42,763 bases of DNA from a bacterium (GCA_030649205.1 JAUSGE010000038.1:1-42763); one strand, 5' to 3'. Counted from the first letter of the stretch, positions 1-8,543 are shown. A program made the numbers and translations. Notes: a model not told the origin generated them from the sequence alone.

Positions 1-1870
1 TGGCGTTGTCCACTAAGTTCATGACCACTTGCCTGATTTTCTCTTCATCCAGCTTGAGTTTGGGCAGAGGCTTAGCTGGCGGCTGGTACTCTAAAATCAA
101 ATTTTTCTTTTTGGCATTGCCGGCCAGCTCTTCCACCACGCTGGCCGCCATTTTAGCCAAATCCACTTGCTTAAAATCAAACTGCAAGCGGCCGGATTCT
201 ATGCGCGAGATATTTAAGAGATTTTCCACCAGGTTGATCAGCCGCTCGTTAGACTCGTAAATTTTTTCCAGCGAATCTTTTTCCGGCTCGGTCAGCTCGC
301 CGAAATTGCCTTCCAGCATCATGGATATATAGCCTTTGATCACGGTTAACGGCGTGCGCAGTTGGTGCGAGGCGATGGAGATAAAATCCGACTTGGCCTG
401 ATCTAATTTTTTCAGCTGGGCATTGGCTTTGCGCAGATCGCGCGTGGCTTTTTCCACTTCTTTTTCCAGCCTAATGCCGAATTTTCTGCTCTCTTCATAA
501 AGCAAGGCGTTTTCAATGGCGATGGCGGCCTGCGACCCCACGGCTTTTAGCACTTGCAGATCCTCTTCATTATACATATCCCCGGATTCTTTGGCGCTTA
601 AGACGATCAAGCCGATGGTTTTATCTTTTAAATTAAGCGGCGTGATAATTTCCACTTTTAATTTCATGAGCAAGTCAATAATAAACCTGTGCTTTTCATA
701 ATGCGTCTGCTTCAGCTCTTCCACGATCACCGACTCGCCTGGCGCCAGAAACAATTTAAACAGCTCCGGGTCGTTGGGGAAAACCGTCTGGCCGAAAGTG
801 TTAAAACCCCGATTATACAAAATGCCGAAACTTTGGTTTTTTTCATCATAATTTAAAATGCCCAGAGCTTTAACATGAAAAGCGTTAGTCAGAGTGTCGG
901 AAATAAATTGATAAATCTTTTCCACTTCCAAAGTGGAGCGCAGTTTGTCGCTTAAGCTCACGATCACCTGCCGCGCGTCGTACAAGGAGGAGAAAAAGTA
1001 GCGGTTGGCCAGATGGTAAAAATAATTTTTAATGGGCAGAAACACGGAAATAGCCGCCAGCAGAATAAAGAAGTCCGCCCAATCGGTATAGAGCGCCAGG
1101 TAGCGGTCAAACACATACTTAATGCCGATAGCGGCCAAAATAATTACGGACAAAGACGACAGATAAACCGAATATTTCCTCATCACTAATTTAATGTCCA
1201 TCAACCGGTGCACGACGATGGCGTAGGCTATCATGGCTACCATGAATACAGAAAAAGGCGGCCCCAACCAAATCAATTTATGATTGCCAATAAATGGCAG
1301 TACTAAATTAAAAAATATGCCAAACGTCCCGGGCACGGAAAGACCAAGTAAAATATAAAGCAACTGCACCCGCATAACGCCAGAGGCATACTTATGTTTA
1401 TACCATATAATAACCGTGGAGCCGAAGAAAAAAGTAACAAAATATAAAGCGAAAATTATTTTTTCCCAATTACCCAAAATAACGTCTTTGCCCCATGGTT
1501 GGACGATAACATCTTTGGTTAAAAAAGTTGGCGCAAACAAAAAGAAAAAAATCGCGATAGCGGGAATAAAAATAAAAATTTTTTTATTCCATTTCAATTT
1601 TTTCCCATTGGGAAAATGGAGCACAAAATACAGAAGAGAACAAGCGAGTCCGGTCGCCGCCATATAAGAAAACTTCATCCACCAAAGCGCTTGCTTTAAA
1701 TCCGAGGTATAACGAAACATTGCCAAAACAAAAGCCCACAAGCCAACGAAAAAGCAAACGCCCGCATAAGACAAATTAACCGCTTTCTTTGCTGATCGTG
1801 AAAATATCAAAACCCCCAATATAAAATTAAGTATTGAAGTTGCAAATAATAAAATATTATAAACATCCAT
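1..1870 (-). CDS. Sensor histidine kinase, 7TM-GAF-HisKA-HATPase (3' end outside window)
   Basis: Translated from ATG at 1870, this frame stays open to base 1, so the C-terminus is missing. About the first 230 residues are seven or eight hydrophobic segments typical of the HisKA_7TM sensor module. A GAF-like domain follows (roughly 270-430), with the segment GSQAAIAIENALLYEE leading into a coiled linker. The H-box SIASHQLRTPLTVIKGY carries the phospho-acceptor His502 (codon 365-367). The last visible residues, QVVMNLVDNA, are the N-box of the ATPase domain. It should autophosphorylate and pass phosphate to a response regulator not seen here. The ATG directly abuts the T-run of the upstream terminator, and only AAGGGA inside the hairpin arm resembles a ribosome site. 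Confidence 0.93.
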   Translation of the reverse strand, partial: MDVYNILLFATSILNFILGVLIFSRSAKKAVNLSYAGVCFFVGLWAFVLAMFRYTSDLKQALWWMKFSYMAATGLACSLLYFVLHFPNGKKLKWNKKIFIFIPAIAIFFFLFAPTFLTKDVIVQPWGKDVILGNWEKIIFALYFVTFFFGSTVIIWYKHKYASGVMRVQLLYILLGLSVPGTFGIFFNLVLPFIGNHKLIWLGPPFSVFMVAMIAYAIVVHRLMDIKLVMRKYSVYLSSLSVIILAAIGIKYVFDRYLALYTDWADFFILLAAISVFLPIKNYFYHLANRYFFSSLYDARQVIVSLSDKLRSTLEVEKIYQFISDTLTNAFHVKALGILNYDEKNQSFGILYNRGFNTFGQTVFPNDPELFKLFLAPGESVIVEELKQTHYEKHRFIIDLLMKLKVEIITPLNLKDKTIGLIVLSAKESGDMYNEEDLQVLKAVGSQAAIAIENALLYEESRKFGIRLEKEVEKATRDLRKANAQLKKLDQAKSDFISIASHQLRTPLTVIKGYISMMLEGNFGELTEPEKDSLEKIYESNERLINLVENLLNISRIESGRLQFDFKQVDLAKMAASVVEELAGNAKKKNLILEYQPPAKPLPKLKLDEEKIRQVVMNLVDNA

Positions 1871-1931
1871 AAAAAAATCCCTTAGGAATTTAATATGATT
1901 TACTTTGATATCATATCATTTTCCTAAGGGA
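1871..1931 (-). terminator. Rho-independent terminator between fabH-like gene and kinase
   Basis: A perfect 11-bp inverted repeat (arms 1921-1931 and 1878-1888, TTCCTAAGGGA on minus at the 3' arm) is followed on minus by seven T (1877-1871). It ends transcription of the ketoacyl synthase gene. The T-run touches the kinase start codon, so kinase expression must depend on read-through or on a promoter inside the hairpin loop. Confidence 0.8.
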
Positions 1932-1964
1932 CAGGCAATTGAATGTTAAAAAGGGCAGGTGGGT

Positions 1965-3053
1965 CTACCACCTAATGAGAAAGGAACCGTATTGCCATCC
2001 GGCCCCGACAGCTGACAGTAGAAGGAGATCGCCGCGCTTTATTTTTCCTTCTCTTACCGCCTCGTCGAGAAGGATCGCGATGGAAGCGGCACTGGTGTTG
2101 CCATACTTATCGAGATTGATTAAAATTTTTTCCATCGGTATTTCTGCCTTCTTACTTAGATCCTCCAGTATCCGCAGATTAGCCTGATGAAATAAAAACC
2201 AATCAACCTCATGCAACAAGAAAGGACAAGCTTTTTGCAGACCGCCGATGGCACGCAACATTAGCTTTGGAGCTTCAACTCTCACGGCCTTGGCATCCAT
2301 TTTATACCAATGGTCCTCAACGTTAGAAATCCGTGTAGGATTACGAGAACCACCGGCCGGGTACAACATTGGATCGCGATAACGATCCGCTCCCCAATAG
2401 CTTGCTATTATACCGGGGGTATTCAACTTACCGTTACTGCTATCCTCCCCTTGCATAACAACTGCTCCGGCTCCGTCGCCAAAAATATAGGCGTTAAGGC
2501 TGTCCCGCTCCTTTTGGTCGAAGTCGATATAAGAAGAAACGGAATTGGAAGCAACTATCAACACCTTGTTGACGCTACCTCCTTTAATCATACCCTCAAC
2601 AACTTTCAGGGCATACACCAAACCGCCACAACCTGCCGGAATAGTTAACGCGGCACAGTCATTACTTGCTTCTAACCTTTCGTGCATGACACATCCCGCG
2701 TCAGGGAAAAAGAGGTATTCCGGCGTACAAGTAACCCTGATAATCATATCCAGTTCCTTGGCGGTGATCCCTGCGTTATCAAGGGCACTCTTGGCGGCTT
2801 TCTCGGCAATGTCATTATCGTAATAGCCGTCTCTCATAGTCATGGTTTCATAGTTGAAACCATGCCGCCTTGCATGGATGCCGGTACGACTTTCAATCCA
2901 GCCTGGATCCCTGCTGGTGTACATACTGGATATCATCTTGTTGTCCACCTCATAAGGCGGAACAAAACTTCCGGTACCGATAATGCGAGCCGTTCTCAAA
3001 CTGTAGGTTTCCGCTTTCCCCAAACTATCTAACTCCTTAGCCAATGCTAACAT
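1965..3053 (-). CDS. fabH: 3-oxoacyl-ACP synthase III family protein (KASIII/FabH-like)
   Basis: A 362-residue thiolase-fold condensing enzyme. The FabH hallmarks are present: substrate-entry motif WIESRTGIHARRH near residue 52, nucleophile Cys142 in PAGCGGLVYALK, His289 in HQAN and Asn319 in GNTSAAS, which form the Cys-His-Asn triad. The glycine-rich C-terminus VGAGWQYGSFLIRW is also typical. The family condenses an acyl-CoA or acyl starter with malonyl-ACP; relatives also make acyl esters or specialised metabolites. ATG at 3053 has a strong GGAGGTGA site 5 nt upstream. No other fatty-acid gene lies in the window, so the acyl acceptor is unknown. Function as true FabH is inferred from family only. 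Confidence 0.88.
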   Translation of the reverse strand: MLALAKELDSLGKAETYSLRTARIIGTGSFVPPYEVDNKMISSMYTSRDPGWIESRTGIHARRHGFNYETMTMRDGYYDNDIAEKAAKSALDNAGITAKELDMIIRVTCTPEYLFFPDAGCVMHERLEASNDCAALTIPAGCGGLVYALKVVEGMIKGGSVNKVLIVASNSVSSYIDFDQKERDSLNAYIFGDGAGAVVMQGEDSSNGKLNTPGIIASYWGADRYRDPMLYPAGGSRNPTRISNVEDHWYKMDAKAVRVEAPKLMLRAIGGLQKACPFLLHEVDWFLFHQANLRILEDLSKKAEIPMEKILINLDKYGNTSAASIAILLDEAVREGKIKRGDLLLLSAVGAGWQYGSFLIRW

Positions 3054-3312
3054 GATTTCACCTCCGTAATTTATTTACATTTTCGAAAATTTCTCCTCAA
3101 ACCTACTTACCTTATTAATACCTAACTCTATCTGCACGCGCCTCCGACACGATTAATAAAATTTTTACAAATTTTCAAAGTTCTATTTTTTTAAAATTGT
3201 TATTACGAATAACAACTTATAAAATAATTTTAACAATCAAATCTTAAAATTAAATTAAAAGTTGTCATTTCTGGATTCCCTCTTTCCATGTTGTCTAAAA
3301 AGTCATAAATTC

Positions 3313-3418
3313 GTCATCCCCGTGAAAACGGGGATCCAGAAAGAATTTAATTTTAACCGAATATTTTTTCTGGATTCCTTCCCCGCTTTCGCGGGGACTG
3401 AAGGCCGCGGGAATGACA
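3313..3418. repeat. Palindromic intergenic repeat, two inverted units
   Basis: Unit 1 (3313-3341) reads GTCATCCCCG...CGGGGATCCAGA; unit 2 (3368-3418) is the same element inverted, TCTGGATTCC...GGGAATGAC, with an internal CCCCGC/GCGGGG hairpin. Together they form one long stem-loop. Relatives occur at 15140, 26249, 26621, 35161, 35621 and 38830. Confidence 0.75.
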
Positions 3419-3550
3419 AAGTGACGAAAACAAAAAACCCACCTTAATATAGTGGATTTTAATTAGCTTAAATTATGGCTTATTACTCCTATCTTATTAA
3501 ATAAGCTCCAAGAGCCTAGCTTAAATTTACCGAATAATCGCCTTTTCATA

Positions 3551-3589
3551 TAATGTAAAAGTGTTATTCTGACTAACACTTTTACATTA
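3551..3589. repeat. Perfect 16-bp inverted repeat with 7-nt loop
   Basis: Arm TAATGTAAAAGTGTTA (3551-3566) is exactly complementary to 3574-3589, with loop TTCTGAC. No T-run follows on either strand, so it is not a standard terminator. It lies about 100 bp upstream of the promoter of the three-gene operon and could be an operator or a structured leader element. Confidence 0.6.
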
Positions 3590-3690
3590 GCTCATTCCGC
3601 GTATTCTGTCAAGCCGGGGGTGTGGATAAGTCGGAAAGAGATTATTTTACCTAACTTACATAATATGCATGGCCAAAATATAGACTATGC

Positions 3691-3718
3691 TTGACAAATT
3701 TTATTAATGCACTAAGAT
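3691..3718 (+). promoter_or_regulatory. Promoter of the PRTase-kinase-nucleotidyltransferase operon
   Basis: Consensus -35 TTGACA (3691-3696), 16-bp spacer, -10 TAAGAT (3713-3718). Transcription would start near 3725, giving a leader of about 57 nt before the first start codon; AAGGATAAAAATGT just before 3782 supplies a ribosome site. Confidence 0.55.
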
Positions 3719-3781
3719 TACATCAAATACAAATTAAAAATTGGACATTAACAATTCTATTCCAAATAAGGATAAAAATGT

Positions 3782-4438
3782 ATGAATTCAAACCAAGCGT
3801 CCAGCCTATTTCGTTATGGATTTTACCAATTTAATGAAGTAACCTTCAAAAATGGCAGGGTATCTCCTTATACGGTTCGCCTGCCAAAATTACCACAAAA
3901 ATTTATGTTCCGGGACATGGCTATATCAACATGGAATATAAGACAAATTTCGTTATTTCAAAGCGTCCATTTTATTGGAATCGCAAACAAAGGGGTTCCA
4001 CTAGCTGAAGCAATTTACGAATATGGGTTAAAATTGGGTAAAGATACTCTACTCTCAATTATATATCCACGTAAAATGGAGTCTAGCCCTAAATTTGCTG
4101 GTGATAAAACAAAAATCACTATTTTGGTCGATAATGCGGTAACAACTGGCGAAACGATTGCAAAGGTTCTGGATATTATACGCCCGTTTGGATATAAACC
4201 CACTCTAGTTATTCGCATTTTCGATCGCGAAGATGTTGGCGAGGATGGTTTAAGCACTTTAGAGCGAATCAAAAAAAATAACGGCCTAGAATTGATTTCC
4301 ATTTTTAAACTGAGGGATATTATCTCTTGTCTATGTACGATAGAACTACAAGCTATACTAACATATCAATCATTATATGGCACAGCTTCATTTAGAGAAT
4401 GGATTGGAGGCAAAAAATGTTCTCTGAAACTAATTTAG
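3782..4438 (+). CDS. Orotate-phosphoribosyltransferase-like enzyme (type I PRTase)
   Basis: 218 residues. Residues 112-125 (ITILVDNAVTTGET) are the PRPP-binding loop of type I phosphoribosyltransferases, with Asn118 where most have a second acidic residue. FKNGRVSPY at 22-30 matches the orotate-PRTase signature around the flexible base-binding region, and GIANKGVPLAEA is the pyrophosphate-loop segment. The family transfers a ribose-5-phosphate from PRPP to a base such as orotate. No other pyrimidine gene is nearby; instead it opens an operon with a kinase-like and a nucleotidyltransferase-like gene. A dedicated nucleotide-like metabolite pathway is therefore as plausible as UMP synthesis (inference). 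The 3' end overlaps the next gene by 22 nt. Confidence 0.82.
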   Translation: MNSNQASSLFRYGFYQFNEVTFKNGRVSPYTVRLPKLPQKFMFRDMAISTWNIRQISLFQSVHFIGIANKGVPLAEAIYEYGLKLGKDTLLSIIYPRKMESSPKFAGDKTKITILVDNAVTTGETIAKVLDIIRPFGYKPTLVIRIFDREDVGEDGLSTLERIKKNNGLELISIFKLRDIISCLCTIELQAILTYQSLYGTASFREWIGGKKCSLKLI

Positions 4439-5388
4439 GTTCTTTTCTCCGGAAAGTTTACTCCGGGCACTATTCGCAATTATTGCGTAAAGAGTCTGCT
4501 CTTGCTCTCGCAACACTTCTTCTTGCCGATGAGTCAATTACCCAAGACAAATTAACTCGAGACGAGCTACGTAGCGTGCTTGCTGCGATCTACGGAGATG
4601 ATGTGATCTGGAGAAGCCATGAGGGTCAACTGTGCGGGGCTATTTATTCGGAACTCTTGCAAATTCTTACCGAGATCAAGGCTAATAAACATTTTAAAGC
4701 GGTGGCATATATAACGGGCCTGCTTGGTAAAACAGACGAGTATTTCACCTTTGAAAAATGCCGGCTATGCCAAAGAATTTATTCAAAAACCCTGCGCATT
4801 TTTCATAACCTGGTCCCTAAATTGTCGTTCAGAGGGCAGAATCTCTTTATTGGGATTATTGGGCTTAAGGGCTCTGGCAAATCAAGCGTTCTTCACATCT
4901 TTAAAAAAGAAGGCGAAGAGGTTCTTGAATTATACCGCGAACTTGGTTGTTTAGGAGATAATTATGCTGACAAACTCATAATTCTTCCGCCTAAAGAAAA
5001 TTGGGAAGATGAGCCGCTAAAACTGATCTTGCAACTACGAGGCTTAACTGCACAAACTCAACGAAAAATATTTATCGGCAGCCTGCTTCGTTGGTCTGAA
5101 GTTGAACTACTTTCCCAATATGGAAAAGTGATTTTCATTCATCTTAAATCTGCCAATATGCTCAGACATATTAGAGCAAAAAATCGCGGCCGGCAGATTG
5201 AAAAAACGGCTGACAAGGCTCGTTTGATAGAGCTTGATGCGCATCGGGATGGTTTGTGGCCAACTTATGAACGGAATGACCTGGGCGGTTTGGTATGTAT
5301 ATGCAGTCATACAATCTTGAATAATCAAAGTGCCACAACGAATAATCTTTGCGAACAAATAAAAAATATTATAGAAAAGGAAATTTAG
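4417..5388 (+). CDS. P-loop kinase-like protein of unknown substrate
   Basis: 323 residues from ATG 4417, chosen because GGAGG (4406-4410) lies 6 nt upstream; an earlier in-frame ATG at 4399 has no such site. An alpha-helical N-terminal half (1-140) of unknown fold precedes a P-loop domain with Walker A GLKGSGKS (149-156). Downstream segments (KIFIGSLLRWSEVELL, VIFIHLKSANMLRHIRAKNRGR and a late Asn in SHTILNN) follow the layout of dephospho-CoA-kinase/NMP-kinase-like proteins: a strand with a regulatory residue, a lid rich in Arg, and a terminal nucleotide-base loop. I infer phosphorylation of a small nucleotide-like substrate. The start overlaps the PRTase gene and the stop lies 1 nt before the next start, so translation is coupled. 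Confidence 0.72.
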   Translation: MFSETNLGSFLRKVYSGHYSQLLRKESALALATLLLADESITQDKLTRDELRSVLAAIYGDDVIWRSHEGQLCGAIYSELLQILTEIKANKHFKAVAYITGLLGKTDEYFTFEKCRLCQRIYSKTLRIFHNLVPKLSFRGQNLFIGIIGLKGSGKSSVLHIFKKEGEEVLELYRELGCLGDNYADKLIILPPKENWEDEPLKLILQLRGLTAQTQRKIFIGSLLRWSEVELLSQYGKVIFIHLKSANMLRHIRAKNRGRQIEKTADKARLIELDAHRDGLWPTYERNDLGGLVCICSHTILNNQSATTNNLCEQIKNIIEKEI

Positions 5389-5389
5389 A

Positions 5390-6316
5390 ATGAATTTATT
5401 ATGTCCCGTGATAACAAACTCTGGATGGATTTATTCAATTGGATCTTTATACTTGCAAGGCGATAATATTTTCGGGAGGCCGATGTATTTCCCTAACGAA
5501 ACTGGCAAGCGAGTTTACTTAGGTAAACGGTATGAAAAATTTCTTCGTCATAAAGGGCCGAACCTGCTTCCGACACAACCGTATGCTATATGCGCACAAG
5601 TAGATCCATGGTCCGTTGCGATTCCTTTCGGGCATATTGCTGATTATATTGATACGCGCCAAGAACTTGAATATTGGCTCACTAGCTCCGATCAGCGCGT
5701 TGGCATTGTTAAATACATCTTCAAGGAAGCCGGAATAACGATTCATCGGTGCGGACTCGGCGGATCAGCCAGCTTGGGCTGCGAATCATCGGACAACGAT
5801 ATTGATCTGCTTATTTTTGGCAGTTCAACCGTTCTTTTGTGCAAGCAGGCGATTGAAAGTGCTTTGCGGAGCGGAGATCTGGATCTAATGACACGCGAGA
5901 TTGTGTCTTTATACGTGGAACGCTATGCTCGAATGTACGGCCTAAATCAAGACTACCTTAATTCCGTTTTCTCATACGACCTGACAAAAGTGTACTATCG
6001 AGGGCAAAAAATCTCGTTTATTTTTACTTACAGTGAAGATGAGCGAAAAAAAATTCCTGCCATATTATACGCCAGGAAATCATGCCAAGCTCCGGAAATT
6101 TGCATAAAAGCATATATCATTGACAATACCGCTTCATGGCTTTACCCCAGAAAATATATTGTGAAAAAACCCTCTGGCCAGACCTATCAAGTTTGGTCAC
6201 ACCACTGGCTAAAGGACCCTGTAACTCCCGCGGGGACGCTCGTTGAAGTGATGGGCCGTAATCTGGGCGACGGGATAATTTCTCTGACAGACATGCACCA
6301 TCATATAGCGCCGTGA
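5390..6316 (+). CDS. Pol-beta-type nucleotidyltransferase with N-terminal beta domain
   Basis: 308 residues. GLGGSASLG (122-130) followed by DNDIDLLIFG with Asp137 and Asp139 is the GS...DxD core of the DNA polymerase beta nucleotidyltransferase superfamily. The preceding 110 residues look like a beta-rich module, and the whole layout recalls a predicted nucleotidyltransferase family seen mainly in archaea (COG1665-like); that resemblance is from memory and uncertain. The C-terminus has a Trp/His-rich stretch (SHHWLKDP, DMHHHIAP) that could bind metal. Such enzymes move NMP groups from NTPs to a protein, RNA or small molecule. AAGGAAATTTAG just upstream gives a ribosome site inside the preceding gene. 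Confidence 0.75.
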   Translation: MNLLCPVITNSGWIYSIGSLYLQGDNIFGRPMYFPNETGKRVYLGKRYEKFLRHKGPNLLPTQPYAICAQVDPWSVAIPFGHIADYIDTRQELEYWLTSSDQRVGIVKYIFKEAGITIHRCGLGGSASLGCESSDNDIDLLIFGSSTVLLCKQAIESALRSGDLDLMTREIVSLYVERYARMYGLNQDYLNSVFSYDLTKVYYRGQKISFIFTYSEDERKKIPAILYARKSCQAPEICIKAYIIDNTASWLYPRKYIVKKPSGQTYQVWSHHWLKDPVTPAGTLVEVMGRNLGDGIISLTDMHHHIAP

Positions 6317-6343
6317 CTATTATTTAAGCCTAGCATTTTAGGC

Positions 6344-6377
6344 AACTCTCTAAGTATTCGTATTTAGAGAGTTTTTT
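6344..6377 (+). terminator. Rho-independent terminator of the three-gene operon
   Basis: 10-bp stem AACTCTCTAA (6344-6353) / TTAGAGAGTT (6364-6373) followed by a T-run to 6377. Its stem contains the stop codon and last codons of the convergent Nudix gene. Confidence 0.8.
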
Positions 6378-6787
6378 ATCTTCTTTAAATTTTTTTCAAC
6401 AACATCTTTTTGCTCTGGCAGATACATAACCGGCAGCTCTTCTAATGGAAACCATTTCATTTCCACATTCTTATTATCCAGCTCCGAGGGGATTTCTTCT
6501 TGCGTCGGCGACATAAGAAAATAATGTATAATTTTATTTTCATTCGCCTTTTCGACAAAACGCTCATATGAACCTAGTAAAGAATAAATTTTAAAATAAT
6601 GCAGCCCCGCTTCTTCCGCAACTTCGCGCCTCGCCGCCTGCTCCAACGTTTCGCCTTGTTCAACATGGCCTTTGGCAAAATACCAGTCAGGAAAGCGAAC
6701 ATCCCTAAGGAGAAGGATAAAATACTTGTCATTTTCCTGCCTTACAATTACGCCTCCGGCGGAAATGGCTTTTTTTGGTATTGACAT
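6350..6787 (-). CDS. Nudix hydrolase
   Basis: 145 residues from ATG 6787 (MSIPKKAISAGGVIV, the usual first strand of the fold). An upstream TTG at 6820 would add 11 residues, but neither start has a clear ribosome site. The Nudix box GHVEQGETLEQAARREVAEEAGL matches Gx5Ex7REUxEExGU completely, so the Mg-binding glutamates are intact. It should cleave a nucleoside diphosphate linked to another moiety; substrate unknown, with an MutT/Ap4A-type size. The gene is convergent with the PRTase operon, and TATAAT on minus near 6855 may be its promoter. Confidence 0.88.
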   Translation of the reverse strand: MSIPKKAISAGGVIVRQENDKYFILLLRDVRFPDWYFAKGHVEQGETLEQAARREVAEEAGLHYFKIYSLLGSYERFVEKANENKIIHYFLMSPTQEEIPSELDNKNVEMKWFPLEELPVMYLPEQKDVVEKNLKKIKNSLNTNT

Positions 6788-6960
6788 AAATAGCTTATAT
6801 TTATTCCAGCTATCACTCAACTATTTCTTTACTATTTCAAAATATTTTTGTAATATTATACCAAGGGAGTGAATTGAACACAGCCTCGCTGCATTTGTCT
6901 TAAAGCGGTTTTTTATTATCATAAAAATTAGTTAAATGGATTTCGTAGCCATCTCAATTT

Positions 6961-7524
6961 ATGACAAATCGTTTAAAAAATATCTATACGCTGATTAAAA
7001 AAATAAAACCACTGCACCGTAAGTATGTTTTAAATATTATAAAAAATGAAAGTGAACGCTTTCAGACGGCGCCGGGCGGTCTGTATAAGCACCAAAATTG
7101 GAAAGGCGGATATGTTGATCACTTGATAGAAACAATGTCAATAGCTTGCTTACTTTATGAAGCGATCAACAATCAGAGACGGCTTCATTTCACGCTTTCA
7201 GATATTCTTTATACTCTTTTTTTTCATGATCTAGAAAAAATCTATAAAATGTCCATAGATAAACGAGGTCGGCCAGTTTCCACGCCGCTAAAAAATAATC
7301 CAAATTATCAGTCGGCGATAATTATTGTGAAAAAGCTCAAAATCCCTCTAACAAATGAACAAATGAATGCCCTTAAATATGTGGAAGGAGAAAAGAATGA
7401 TTATCATAAAACTAAGCGTATTATGAATCCCTTGGCCGCGTTCATTCATTGTTGTGATACTATTAGTGCCCGTATTTGGTTTGATGAGCCAAAAAAAAGC
7501 AATAAATTTTTAAATTGCTCCTGA
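6961..7524 (+). CDS. HD-domain phosphohydrolase-like protein
   Basis: 187 residues. Metal ligands of the HD superfamily are visible in order: His54 (GGYVDHLIETM), His89-Asp90 (LFFHDLEKIYK) and Asp166 (HCCDTISARIWFD). The family hydrolyses phosphoesters of nucleotides. The segment WKGGYVDHLIETM resembles stand-alone HD proteins of phages and small genomes. No strong ribosome site precedes ATG 6961. The gene is monocistronic, lying between divergent Nudix and convergent hydrolase genes. Substrate unknown. Confidence 0.75.
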   Translation: MTNRLKNIYTLIKKIKPLHRKYVLNIIKNESERFQTAPGGLYKHQNWKGGYVDHLIETMSIACLLYEAINNQRRLHFTLSDILYTLFFHDLEKIYKMSIDKRGRPVSTPLKNNPNYQSAIIIVKKLKIPLTNEQMNALKYVEGEKNDYHKTKRIMNPLAAFIHCCDTISARIWFDEPKKSNKFLNCS

Positions 7525-7703
7525 ACCGCGATTAAACATAGTCGCATATGGCATAATTTAACTTTAATATCTCTTAGCTAAAATAAACTACCACCGACCT
7601 GTCGGTGAAATTAAAGCCGACACGGCTAATAAAAAATAAAGTTTTCTGAACTTTTTATTCTAGCTTTTCTGCTCCTATATACATAAAATTACAGCCAGCC
7701 TAA
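7525..7703. other. Short non-coding gap with a small hairpin
   Basis: AT-rich spacer between convergent genes. ACCGACCTGTCGGT (7592-7605) is a short perfect hairpin without a T-run; nothing else is recognisable. Confidence 0.4.
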
Positions 7704-8444
7704 TCACAGCCGCCTTTCAGTTAACGCGTTTACAAAAAAATCCGCAGTATTATCAATTGCTTTTTTCATTTGAGGATACGACCAGTTGCTATGATTTTCT
7801 CCTTTTAAAATAATTACTTTGCTCCTGGGCCGCTTAGCCGCGATAATTACCTTTTTTCTTGAGCTGGCCGAAATATGCTCATCTTTTTCTCCATAAATAA
7901 TTAGACGGTCGCCGTCGTAAGATACCAAATTTTTCATAAAGTTATGGCTGGAAGCCTCAACCCAATAATTTTTATTTACCCTTTGCCCGCCTTCTTCCAT
8001 ATATTTCCCGTTAATTTCATGTCTGTCTATCTTTGGATCAGGCACCCATAAGGCTATCCCATAAATATTCTTTCTTATTTGCAAATCTTCCAGAGAATCT
8101 ATAACCGCGGTCGCGCCCATACTTTCACCCATTAAGGCGACTCTAAATTGTTTGCCGATATATTCTTTTGTAAAAGATTGAATTGTTTTAATCCAATCGT
8201 TAAAGGACGAGTCATAAAAATCCCCGCTTGAATTTCCGCTCCCGGGCTGGTCAAAACGCAAGGAAGAAATTCCTTTCTCTGCCAGCTTTCTGGATAGAGT
8301 TACAAATTTCCTGGACGAACCGATGCTGGAAGATCGGAAACCGTGCGCCATTATTACAATGTTTTTACTCTTTCGGTCCGGTTCGGTAAAGACGCAGGAG
8401 ATATTTTCTTCTTTAATTTTTTTATAAAAAAATTTTTCTTTCAT
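7704..8444 (-). CDS. Alpha/beta-fold hydrolase (serine esterase/aminopeptidase-like)
   Basis: 246 residues with an oxyanion segment MAHGFRSSS (32-40), nucleophile elbow GESMG with Ser108, Asp188 in YGEKDEHI and His218 in KGENHSNW, a complete Ser-Asp-His triad. The order and spacing match the S33/hydrolase_4 group of cytosolic esterases and acyl hydrolases. No signal peptide. GGAGA just upstream of ATG 8444 is the ribosome site. Substrate cannot be told from sequence. Confidence 0.87.
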   Translation of the reverse strand: MKEKFFYKKIKEENISCVFTEPDRKSKNIVIMAHGFRSSSIGSSRKFVTLSRKLAEKGISSLRFDQPGSGNSSGDFYDSSFNDWIKTIQSFTKEYIGKQFRVALMGESMGATAVIDSLEDLQIRKNIYGIALWVPDPKIDRHEINGKYMEEGGQRVNKNYWVEASSHNFMKNLVSYDGDRLIIYGEKDEHISASSRKKVIIAAKRPRSKVIILKGENHSNWSYPQMKKAIDNTADFFVNALTERRL

Positions 8445-8543
8445 ATCTCCAAAATTAGTTTTACATTAGCATAAATGTATAAATAGGTCAAGACACCTAA
8501 CGCCCAGAGTCGCTTATTTTGTCGCTTATTTACGAGATTATGC

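Larger units (their letters stand above)
3054..3781. other. 728-bp non-coding region
   Basis: No convincing coding frame on either strand. It holds the leader of the ketoacyl synthase gene (minus), a compound palindromic repeat (3313-3418), a perfect 16-bp palindrome (3551-3589) and a sigma-70-like promoter facing right (3691-3718). A small imperfect hairpin near 3433-3463 (CCCAC/GTGG) may be a terminator. Confidence 0.7.

Noticed and set aside
2310-3032. Several plus-strand frames of 90-116 codons
   Set aside because: They are shadows of the well-supported ketoacyl synthase gene on minus.
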